DNA of 64,000 nt from Anoxybacterium sp963668245 (GTDB lineage: Bacteria > Bacillota > Clostridia > Peptostreptococcales > Anaerovoracaceae): the NCBI GenBank assembly GCA_963668245.2, contig OY764195.2, forward strand, positions 2,356,001-2,420,000. The letters are read 5' to 3'. Below the pieces are notes generated by a model. The model saw nothing but the letters and a program-made list of their open reading frames with translations, had not been told where the DNA came from and did not search any database. Made by a program: the position numbers and the translations under genes. Below, piece by piece: positions 7,797-15,721 of this stretch (the first letter of the stretch is position 1; every line of letters starts with the position of its first letter).

Positions 7797-10700
7797 TTAT
7801 TGTTTTACTGGTTTTGGCAATCTTCCAATAATCATATTCATTAGATTATCTGTTGATGCCATAGGAGCAACAAATGCCCCATCTGCAACACTGCAAAGAA
7901 CTGGTTTTTCAGCAGCCAATACACCACCTAAAATTTCCCCTAACTCTGCATATTTGTATTTATACAATTGATCATCCATTTCCATAGAAATATCATAAGT
8001 ATCATCAAATGGCATTTCTACTTCAAAGACATGAGCAAGCTCTGCTGCAATTTCCCAGTTATTGAAAGAAACTTCTTCTTGGATTGCCTGACGAACTGGC
8101 TGCATTCTTCTTTCTGTATTGGTAAAGGTTCCATCCGTAGAAGCAAATCCAGTACCTGGAAGAATGACATCTGCTTTTTTAGCCGTTTCTGTCATATGAG
8201 TATCTGATACCATGAGGAATTCCAATCCTGAAAGATCAACTTTTGGATCTTCTCCAAAGATTAGAAGCGCTTTCACACCTTCCATCGCCTCTGCTCCTGC
8301 ACGGATACCAAGATCAATTAATCCCTGGCTGTTGTTTTTTGCTTTTACCTGCAAAATACCGTCTCTTGGAGAACCAATATGCCCAGAAACAACTGCAATA
8401 TCAGTAAGCAGTGTTGCTGCATCAACAGTCGCAAAGTTCTGCTGGAATACAATCATTGCTTTCTTTGCATTTCCATACAATTCAGCAATTGCTTTTGCAT
8501 CTGCACTTACCGATACGTTGGCGAGGCTTGAAGCAAATTCATCCAATCCATCTGCCTTGGCTGTTTTACCCATATCAAGAAGTCCTTTTGCAATTTCCTT
8601 GAGGAAGCTTAGGTCATTTGCTGTATAAACAACCTTGGTTGCATAATCGAAGTCCTGTTCAAACCCAGTCGGATTTACAAGAACAACTTTTGCACCAGCA
8701 TCTGCTGCCTGACGTAATTTCAATTGGATTACTGGATTTAACGCTGTATTAAAACCTGCTACCAGAATCACCTCTGTTGCAAGAAGCTCATCGATGGTAT
8801 TTGGAGAAGCATCGAAACCAAGTACTTTTGCAAGCCCACTTGCTCTATGATTAAAGCAAAGTGTTTTTGCACCAATTTCATCTGCAAACTTTTTCATCGC
8901 ATATGCTTCTTCATTGGTATAACGATCAGAGATTGCTACTGCAACAGAATCTTTTCCATATTTTGCACCAATAGACTGTGCTTTTTTCGCAGTTAAAACA
9001 AAGGCCTCATGATAATCTACGAAATCCAGCTGACCTTCCTTTTTAATCATCGGTTCAATCAGCTTTTCGCCCTGAATAGAGCAATCAAATCCGAATTTAC
9101 CTTTTCCGCACAGAAGGCCCTTATTCACAACGCCTTCCTTATCTGGAACGGCTTTAATCAGCATATCTCCATAAGTTTCAAGATGCATACTGCATCCTAC
9201 CGAACAATAAGCGCACGTGGTATCTGTTTCTTCTGTGTCCAATGGAACAGACTTTGCGATAGAAAGTCTTTCACCAAGAGCACCAGTTGGACATACACTA
9301 ACGCACTGTCCACAAGACACACAGCCAGACTGTTCCAGTGATTTTTCCAAAGTAGGTTTCACTACTGTATCAAATCCTCTATGAACAAGACCTAACGCTC
9401 CAATTCCCATCACTTCATCACAGACTCTGACACAAAGTCCACAAAGAATACACTTATTTGGATCTCTTACGATAAACGGATGGTTATCTTCATACTCAAT
9501 TTGATTGACATCTCCTGCAAGACGATCTGGTTTTACATTGTACTGATTTGCAAAATCAATAAGCTTACACTCAAAGTAGTCATGGCATCCACACTCTAAG
9601 CATCGTTTTGCATCTTCCATCGCCTGCTCTTCATCATATCCAAATACTACTTCTGTAAAATTATCTTTTCTTTCTTCTGCTTCCAGCTGATCCATTGACG
9701 GACGACATTGTCTTTCTCTGTCTTCAAAAGTTTTTTCAGTAATGTCGTGGCGTTCTACTGTATATGGTTTTTCATATTTGATACTTTCCCCAGCTAGGTA
9801 CGCATCGATAATATCGGATGCTTTTTTCGCATCTGCAATTGCTTCTACTGCAATAGAAATCTTGTCATTTCCGCAGTCTCCACCAGCAAATACGCCCTCT
9901 AAACTCGTCATAAAGGTGTCGGGGTCATATGCGATACCGCTCTTTCTCGTCAAGTCCACACCTTTAAATCCAACTGGATCTACTGCCTGTCCAATGGCCA
10001 AAATAACTGTATCTACATCAATCAATTCTGTTTTGCCTTCTACAGCAACTGGAGCTCTTCTTCCGCTTGCATCTGGTTCACCCAGTTCCATAACCTGAAG
10101 AAGCATCTGTTTTACATGACCATTTTCGTCTTTAATGACTTCAATCGGATTGGTCAAATTCTTGAAAATAACGCCTTCTTCTTCCCCTTCTACGATTTCA
10201 ATCATATCAGCAGGCATTTCATCTTTTGTACGTCTATAAATATTGTATACTTTATTCGCGCCTAATCTTACTGCAGTCCGGCAAGCATCCATTGCAGTGT
10301 TACCACCACCAACGATTGCTACATTCTCACCTAATTTGATTTCTTCATTTCGTACAACTTTTCTAAGGAAATCAATACCACCAATTACGCCTTCTGCATC
10401 TTCACCTTTGCATCCAACACCAGTAGAAACCCAAGCGCCAATACCAAGAAGTACTGCATCATAATCATTTCGAATGGATTCAAAAGAAATGTCTGTGCCC
10501 ACCTTTGTATTTGGAATCAAAGTAACGCCCATCTTTTCAATCATATAGATTTCTTCATCCAACACTTCTTTTGGCAATCTGTATTCTGGAATTCCATAAC
10601 GAAGCATACCACCAAGTTTCGGCATGGATTCAAAGATAGTAATATCATGACCCATCTGACGAAGGAAATATGCTGCGGAAAGACCCATAGGACCACCACC

Positions 10701-11297
10701 GATAATCGCTACAGATTTTCCTGTTGCTGGCGCCATATCTGGCATGAACGGATCTTCACCAGCCAAATCCATATCAGAAGCAAATCGCTTAATCCATGCG
10801 ATGGAAATCGGTTCATCGATTAATTTTCTTCTGCAGTTGTCTTCGCAAGGATGCGGACAAACTCTTCCGATTGCACCTGGTAGTGGAATTTTATTTTTGA
10901 TTAGTTCAATGGCTTTTTCAAATTCACCATTGGCAATGAGTCCCACATATCCCTGACAATCTGTTTGTGCAGGACATGCTAATACACAAGGAGGTCTGCA
11001 ATCACCAACATGGTTGGATAGGAGCAGTTCCAGGTTTGTTTTTCTGGATTCCTTAACACGCTCCGTTGTAGTCTTGATAATCATATTTGGTGCAATTTCA
11101 GTCGCACACGCTTTGACCATCTTAGGATTTCCTTCTACCTCTACTACGCAGATTCCGCAAGAACCGTAAATTTCAGTTCGTTCGTCAAAGCAGAGAGTCG
11201 GAATATATATGTCATTTTCCTTTGCAACATCTAGGATTGTTTGGCCTGGTAGTCCAAACACTTCTTTTCCATCGATATTTAATCTGAATTTTTTCAT
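7797..11297 (-). CDS. multidomain iron-sulfur flavoprotein: NuoG N-terminus, GltD module, ferredoxins and NuoG/molybdopterin-like C-terminus
   Basis: The 1166-residue chain has these parts. Residues 1-80: [2Fe-2S] domain (C36, C47, C50, C64). About 96-114: His/Cys [4Fe-4S] segment (HVGDC, PPC). 145-500: GltD/NfnB-like flavin domain with CPHPCEDNC, FAD site VAIIGGGPMGLSAA near 196, NAD(P) site VAIVGGGNTAMDA near 325 and AGGDCGN near 471. 616-672: two [4Fe-4S] ferredoxin motifs (CILCGLC, CVSCGQC). 695-730: CAYCSVGC plus a distal Cys. The remainder is NuoG/FdhA-like. The usual Sec/Cys motif of formate dehydrogenase is not seen, so catalysis at molybdenum is doubtful. It ends the NuoE-NuoF operon, so it probably forms a soluble complex shuttling electrons among NAD(H), NADP(H) and ferredoxin. 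Sporomusa-type Nfn (Stn) complexes combine similar parts. Confidence 0.85.
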   Translation of the reverse strand: MKKFRLNIDGKEVFGLPGQTILDVAKENDIYIPTLCFDERTEIYGSCGICVVEVEGNPKMVKACATEIAPNMIIKTTTERVKESRKTNLELLLSNHVGDCRPPCVLACPAQTDCQGYVGLIANGEFEKAIELIKNKIPLPGAIGRVCPHPCEDNCRRKLIDEPISIAWIKRFASDMDLAGEDPFMPDMAPATGKSVAIIGGGPMGLSAAYFLRQMGHDITIFESMPKLGGMLRYGIPEYRLPKEVLDEEIYMIEKMGVTLIPNTKVGTDISFESIRNDYDAVLLGIGAWVSTGVGCKGEDAEGVIGGIDFLRKVVRNEEIKLGENVAIVGGGNTAMDACRTAVRLGANKVYNIYRRTKDEMPADMIEIVEGEEEGVIFKNLTNPIEVIKDENGHVKQMLLQVMELGEPDASGRRAPVAVEGKTELIDVDTVILAIGQAVDPVGFKGVDLTRKSGIAYDPDTFMTSLEGVFAGGDCGNDKISIAVEAIADAKKASDIIDAYLAGESIKYEKPYTVERHDITEKTFEDRERQCRPSMDQLEAEERKDNFTEVVFGYDEEQAMEDAKRCLECGCHDYFECKLIDFANQYNVKPDRLAGDVNQIEYEDNHPFIVRDPNKCILCGLCVRVCDEVMGIGALGLVHRGFDTVVKPTLEKSLEQSGCVSCGQCVSVCPTGALGERLSIAKSVPLDTEETDTTCAYCSVGCSMHLETYGDMLIKAVPDKEGVVNKGLLCGKGKFGFDCSIQGEKLIEPMIKKEGQLDFVDYHEAFVLTAKKAQSIGAKYGKDSVAVAISDRYTNEEAYAMKKFADEIGAKTLCFNHRASGLAKVLGFDASPNTIDELLATEVILVAGFNTALNPVIQLKLRQAADAGAKVVLVNPTGFEQDFDYATKVVYTANDLSFLKEIAKGLLDMGKTAKADGLDEFASSLANVSVSADAKAIAELYGNAKKAMIVFQQNFATVDAATLLTDIAVVSGHIGSPRDGILQVKAKNNSQGLIDLGIRAGAEAMEGVKALLIFGEDPKVDLSGLEFLMVSDTHMTETAKKADVILPGTGFASTDGTFTNTERRMQPVRQAIQEEVSFNNWEIAAELAHVFEVEMPFDDTYDISMEMDDQLYKYKYAELGEILGGVLAAEKPVLCSVADGAFVAPMASTDNLMNMIIGRLPKPVKQ

Positions 11298-11315
11298 CTA
11301 ATTCACCTCTCTCCC

Positions 11316-13064
11316 TTAGTCTCTAAGAATCGCGTCGAATTTGCAAGATTCCTCACATTTTCCACACTTGATACAAAGATTCTGATCAATTACGTGCTTT
11401 TTCTTTACTTCTCCACTAATTGCATTTACTGGACATTTCTTTGAACACAGTGTACATCCAATACACTTATCAGTGATCGTAAAGGTAAGCAATTCTTTAC
11501 AGGAGTGAGCCGTACATTTTTTATTATAGATGTGATCTTCATATTCATTTCTAAAGTACTTAATTGTAGTTAATACTGGATTTGGAGCTGTTTGACCAAG
11601 ACCGCACATAGAACCATCCTTGATTTTCTGAGCTAGTTCTTCAAGCAGTTCGATATCTCCGTCTTTTCCTTCTCCAATCGTAATTCTTTCCAAAATTTCA
11701 AGCATTCTCTTTGTACCAACACGGCAATAGTTACATTTACCACAAGACTCTTTTCTTGTAAAGTCAAGGAAATATCTTGCCATGTCTACCATGCATGTTG
11801 TTTCATCCATAACAATCATACCGCCAGACCCAACGATAGCACCTGTTTTTGTAATGCTTTCATAATCAACTGGAGTATCAATTAGGGATGCAGGAATACA
11901 TCCACCAGAAGGTCCACCCATCTGAACCGCTTTGAATGCTTTTCCATCTTTGATGCCATCACCAATTCCGTAAATAACATCACTCAAAGGAAGACCCATT
12001 GGAACTTCAACCAATCCACCTTTTTTAATCTTTCCAGCTAATGCGAATACTTTTGTTCCTTTGCTCTTGTCTGTTCCAAATGCAGCAAAAGCCGCACCGC
12101 CATTTGAAATAATCCAAGGAACATTTGCGAAAGTTTCAACATTATTAATATTAGTAGGCTTCTGCCAGTACCCTTTTTGTGCAGGGAACGGTGGCTTTAA
12201 ACGAGGCATTCCTCGTTCTCCTTCTAAGGAAGCAATCAATGCAGTTTCTTCACCACAAACAAACGCTCCCGCTCCAGCCTTAATTCTCATATCAAAGCTA
12301 AAGTTAGTGCCGAAAAGATTTTTGCCCAAGAAACCCTTTTCTCTAGCTTGAGACATAGCAATTTCAAGACGATGGATTGCCAAAGGATATTCCGCACGAA
12401 CATAAATAACGCCTTCGATTGCGCCCATAGCAAACCCGCCAATAATCATTCCTTCAATCAAAGAATGTGGGTCACCTTCTAAGACGCTTCGATCCATAAA
12501 TGCACCTGGATCTCCTTCGTCTGCATTACATACCATATATTTTTCTTGTCCTGGAGAAGATTTGGCAGCATTCCACTTAAACCAAGTCGGAAATCCTGCT
12601 CCGCCTCTTCCTCTTAGACCGGAAATTTTCATTTCTTCAATTACTTCGTCTTGAGACATTGAAGTAACTACTTTTTTAGTGGCTTCATATCCGCCCTTTG
12701 CAATGTATTCATCAATACTTTCTGGATTGATGATACCGCAGTTTCTCAGTACAATTCTCTGTTGCTTATCAACAAATGTCTGATCAATATCAGAAATAGA
12801 ATGTTCTGTTGCAACTTGGCCACCTACCAAATGTTTTTCTACGATGTCAGCAACGATATCTGGTTGAACTTTTACATATCTTGTTAGCTCACCTGCATCA
12901 TCATAGATGTCTACAATCGGCTCCAAATAGCATGTTCCGACACAACCTGTCAAATCAACTGGAATATTGAGGCCTTTTTCTTTGATTTGTTTTTCAAATT
13001 CAGCAGCAGTTTTTTTCGCACCTGTGGCGACACCGCAGCTTCCCTGTCCTACAACAACCTTCAT
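11316..13064 (-). CDS. NuoF/HydB-like NADH-binding flavoprotein subunit
   Basis: This subunit would exchange electrons with NAD(H) through FMN. The N-terminal thioredoxin-like [2Fe-2S] domain shows GQGSCGVATG and TGCVGTCYLEP. The FMN/NADH domain follows with GRGGAGFPTWFKW and VCNADEGDPGAFMDR. Then comes ESCGKCNYCRVGT ([4Fe-4S] N3 type), and a C-terminal pair of [4Fe-4S] motifs (CIGCTLCSKKC, CIKCGKCEESC). This order matches HydB/NfnC-type subunits of bifurcating enzymes rather than respiratory NuoF. A GTG at 13076 lies in the AGGAGGTG ribosome site, so the ATG at 13064 (MKVVVGQGSCG) is preferred. It lies between the NuoE-like gene (15 bp away) and the 1166-residue subunit (18 bp). Confidence 0.92.
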   Translation of the reverse strand: MKVVVGQGSCGVATGAKKTAAEFEKQIKEKGLNIPVDLTGCVGTCYLEPIVDIYDDAGELTRYVKVQPDIVADIVEKHLVGGQVATEHSISDIDQTFVDKQQRIVLRNCGIINPESIDEYIAKGGYEATKKVVTSMSQDEVIEEMKISGLRGRGGAGFPTWFKWNAAKSSPGQEKYMVCNADEGDPGAFMDRSVLEGDPHSLIEGMIIGGFAMGAIEGVIYVRAEYPLAIHRLEIAMSQAREKGFLGKNLFGTNFSFDMRIKAGAGAFVCGEETALIASLEGERGMPRLKPPFPAQKGYWQKPTNINNVETFANVPWIISNGGAAFAAFGTDKSKGTKVFALAGKIKKGGLVEVPMGLPLSDVIYGIGDGIKDGKAFKAVQMGGPSGGCIPASLIDTPVDYESITKTGAIVGSGGMIVMDETTCMVDMARYFLDFTRKESCGKCNYCRVGTKRMLEILERITIGEGKDGDIELLEELAQKIKDGSMCGLGQTAPNPVLTTIKYFRNEYEDHIYNKKCTAHSCKELLTFTITDKCIGCTLCSKKCPVNAISGEVKKKHVIDQNLCIKCGKCEESCKFDAILRD

Positions 13065-13079
13065 ACTATTTTTCACCTC

Positions 13080-13592
13080 CTACGCTTCTTTCTGTCTGAT
13101 TTCAGTCAGAGCTTTCTTTACGCTGTCCTTTGTTAAATTGCCGTATGTTTCGTCACCAGAGACACTCTTAATCATCATGACTGGTGCCAAACTACAGCAT
13201 CCTAAACAAGCCACATTGTTCAAGGTAAAGATTCCGTCCTCCGTGGTTTCTCCATCCTTGATATTCAGTTCTTCGCTAATTGCTTCCTCAATCATGTCAG
13301 CACCATTTACATGGCATGCTGTTCCCTTACAGAGCATAATAAGGTACTTGCCGATTGGCTTCAGCCTGAACTGGGAATAGAAAGTAGCAACACCATAAAT
13401 TTTAGCCGGCTTAATTCCTGTTTGTTCAGAAATAAAATTGATTGCGTCCATAGACAAATATCCGTAGATATCCTGGGTCTTCTGTAAAATTGTAATCAGA
13501 CTGCCAGGAGTTTTTGCATACTTTTCCATCACTGGAGCCAGTTCTGAAAAATCAATGCAATTACACTGACAATCACCGTTTTTACATGTCAT
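13080..13592 (-). CDS. NuoE/HydC-like [2Fe-2S] subunit
   Basis: First gene of the three-gene oxidoreductase operon. The 170-residue chain has the NuoE helical part (GSLITILQKTQDIYGYLS, GVATFYSQF) and the four [2Fe-2S] cysteines in CKGTAC and CLGCC. It has an extra Cys-rich N-terminus (C3, C8, C10, C12), unusual for NuoE and possibly an additional metal or redox site. In bifurcating complexes such a subunit relays electrons to the NuoF-like flavin. Its stop overlaps the ribosome site of the next gene, so the genes are coupled. Confidence 0.92.
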   Translation of the reverse strand: MTCKNGDCQCNCIDFSELAPVMEKYAKTPGSLITILQKTQDIYGYLSMDAINFISEQTGIKPAKIYGVATFYSQFRLKPIGKYLIMLCKGTACHVNGADMIEEAISEELNIKDGETTEDGIFTLNNVACLGCCSLAPVMMIKSVSGDETYGNLTKDSVKKALTEIRQKEA

Positions 13593-13659
13593 AATTTTGT
13601 TCCTCCCCTAAATCAAATTCGGTTAAAGTGCTCTTCCCTTAAACTCATACAACATCTTC

Positions 13660-13688
13660 AATATAACAAATAACCTGATAAAGCACAA
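13660..13688 (-). promoter_or_regulatory. candidate promoter of the oxidoreductase operon
   Basis: Minus strand: TTGTGC (13683-13688), 17-bp spacer, TATATT (13660-13665), about 68 bp upstream of the NuoE-like start. The -35 match is only partial. Confidence 0.4.
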
Positions 13689-13742
13689 GCAATTTCAGGC
13701 TGCAACCCTCTTTTTTTCACAAAAAACAGAAAGTTCTAATAT

Positions 13743-14663
13743 TCAGTTTTTTTGGAAAGATTCAATGAATTTAGAAATTTTAGATTTGAAACCAGTTACA
13801 TGTTTTTCCCATTCAAGTTCCATAATAAAAAGGCTTGAAATCAGTAAAAACGCCCCAAAATATGCAGGAATCGAAAGCACTTCTCCTGCAAAGATAAATG
13901 CAACAATACCAGCAAATACTGGTTCTAAAGAATAAATAACACCTACATGCGAAGCTGTGGTATATTGCTGCGCTACTGATTGAACAACAAAAGCAATTCC
14001 CGTACAAAAAATAGCTAGAAATAGGACAGATGACCAAGCTGAAATAGAATGAGGCAATCGATGCGCTTCCGTAAACCATGCAAAGATAAAGTTAAGAACA
14101 CCTGTAACCCCCAACTGAAATACACCCAATTGAAACGCATTGACTTCCTCTTTTTTCACGGCAGATTCAGTGATAATCAAGTCTATCGCATAAGCAAAGG
14201 CCGCCATGATGCAGAACCAGTCTCCCAGTGCAAAATGAATTCCTCCGCTTTTTAAAGTCAACAACGCAATCCCAATCAAACTGAGTCCTACCGAAATAGA
14301 AAGCTTGGTTCCGGGTTTTTTCTTATTAATCATAAAGGAAAGGACTGGAGTAATTACCACTGTCAGTGCACAAAGAAATCCAGCGTTAGATAGTGAAGTA
14401 TATTGGACGCCAAAGGTAGCTCCAATATAAACAAATAGTAGCGTAACTCCAATAATAACACTGTATTTTAAGGTAATAAGATTTACTGTCCGAATTTTCT
14501 GAAAAGCAAAAATCAATGCGATTCCAAAAGCAATCAGAAACCGAAGTGCATTTAGCATAAAAGGAGCAACCTCTAGGAGGCTAATTCGGGTAAGCCAATA
14601 GGATATGCCCCAAAAAAGAGTAATTAAAACCAACATGGAATCTGCTTTTATTTGCCTTGTCAT
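13743..14663 (-). CDS. EamA/DMT family transporter
   Basis: A 306-residue membrane protein with about ten hydrophobic helices in two repeats, each starting with the EamA-like pattern (LVLITLFWGISYW; FCIMAAFAYAIDLIITESA). DMT exporters of this kind move amino acids, nucleosides or other metabolites; the substrate cannot be read. The C-terminus is basic (EKHVTGFKSK). It starts two bases after holA stops, so it may share the comEC-holA transcript. A ribosome site GGAGAT precedes the ATG. Confidence 0.88.
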   Translation of the reverse strand: MTRQIKADSMLVLITLFWGISYWLTRISLLEVAPFMLNALRFLIAFGIALIFAFQKIRTVNLITLKYSVIIGVTLLFVYIGATFGVQYTSLSNAGFLCALTVVITPVLSFMINKKKPGTKLSISVGLSLIGIALLTLKSGGIHFALGDWFCIMAAFAYAIDLIITESAVKKEEVNAFQLGVFQLGVTGVLNFIFAWFTEAHRLPHSISAWSSVLFLAIFCTGIAFVVQSVAQQYTTASHVGVIYSLEPVFAGIVAFIFAGEVLSIPAYFGAFLLISSLFIMELEWEKHVTGFKSKISKFIESFQKN

Positions 14664-14665
14664 AT

Positions 14666-15721
14666 TTATATCTCCGCAAGATAAAGTTCCAGTGCCAAAG
14701 ATCCTTCCATCAGACCAGTCTTTATCTTTTTATCAATTTCATAAGTTTTTTGCAAAATTTGCCGCAATGCGTTTAATGAATATCGCTCTACCATAGGAAA
14801 AGCCTTTTTGATACGAAACTCATGCACTCCCAAAATATCTTTCATCTGTACCGAATTTTTACCTTCTTCTTTCAATTCTTTGACGGAAAGTAAGAGTTCA
14901 AAATGAGAGCAAAGAAGTCCTATCAGCTTATATTCACTTTCTCCTGTGCTAAGCAAGTTATGAAGCATCTGATAAGCTTCTTCTTTTCGTTCTCTTCCCA
15001 CTGCATCGATCATGGCAAATACATCGGTATCAATATTTCCCGAAACGACACAATCGATGGTGTTGCCCTGAACCTCAGCGTCCCGTTCATAAGCTATGGC
15101 TTTTTTAATATCATTTTCCAGGTTATAAAGCGTATAATCCGTATTCCTATCATAATATCCTGAGGAAGAAATCAATTGAGCCAATGCGCTAGATCTTATA
15201 GTTTTTCCAGATTCGCGAAATCGTTTTTCAATATACCCCTTCAAGGATTTTTCATCTAACTCACCAAATTCGTATACGCTCCCATATTCTGTGATCGCTT
15301 TATAAAGCTTCTTCCTTTTATCTGCTCCATCTGCAATCATAACCAAAAGACAGCTATCTGGTATTTGTTTGATATATTCAACAAGCAGTTTTTCTGAATG
15401 TTCGTCAAAACCTTTTGTTTTCCCACCTTCAATCAGTTTAAAATCTCGAAGGATTACCACTCGCTTCTCAGAAAGAAAGGAAACCGTTTCACAATGATTT
15501 CTAATCTCCTCAAAATCAGTTACGGTCCCGTCGATCTTGCAAAGATCCATCTCTTTACTCGCATCATTAACATACTTTTTGATTAATGTATCCACAGCCC
15601 AATGAATCAAAAAAGCTTCTTTTCCATAGAACAAGAGTACATTCTTGATTGAATTATTTTTTATTTCTTTATCAATTCTTCGATAAGCATGCTCTTGGGG
15701 AGCAGCGTTTTTATATGCCAT
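14666..15721 (-). CDS. holA: DNA polymerase III delta subunit (clamp loader)
   Basis: The delta subunit opens the beta clamp during loading. Evidence is the N-terminal AAA-like fold (NVLLFYGKEAFLIHWAVDTLI), ADGADKRKKLYKAI near the middle, ISSSGYYDRNTDYTLYNLENDIKK, and the C-terminal helical collar (EYKLIGLLCSHFELLL). A length of 351 fits. The ATG at 15721 has GAGG upstream and lies 61 bp inside comEC in another frame, a long overlap even for this conserved comEC-holA pair. A start further inside cannot be excluded, but the conserved sequence begins within about 25 residues. Confidence 0.9.
   Translation of the reverse strand: MAYKNAAPQEHAYRRIDKEIKNNSIKNVLLFYGKEAFLIHWAVDTLIKKYVNDASKEMDLCKIDGTVTDFEEIRNHCETVSFLSEKRVVILRDFKLIEGGKTKGFDEHSEKLLVEYIKQIPDSCLLVMIADGADKRKKLYKAITEYGSVYEFGELDEKSLKGYIEKRFRESGKTIRSSALAQLISSSGYYDRNTDYTLYNLENDIKKAIAYERDAEVQGNTIDCVVSGNIDTDVFAMIDAVGRERKEEAYQMLHNLLSTGESEYKLIGLLCSHFELLLSVKELKEEGKNSVQMKDILGVHEFRIKKAFPMVERYSLNALRQILQKTYEIDKKIKTGLMEGSLALELYLAEI

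Noticed and set aside
9742..10098. A 118-codon plus-strand frame inside the large iron-sulfur flavoprotein gene
   Set aside because: It lies opposite conserved GltD-domain sequence and shows no coding features of its own.
7797..11297. Naming the large subunit as formate dehydrogenase alpha
   Set aside because: The C-terminus is NuoG/FdhA-like, but I do not see the Sec/Cys active-site motif and the protein carries a full GltD module, so that name would overstate the function.
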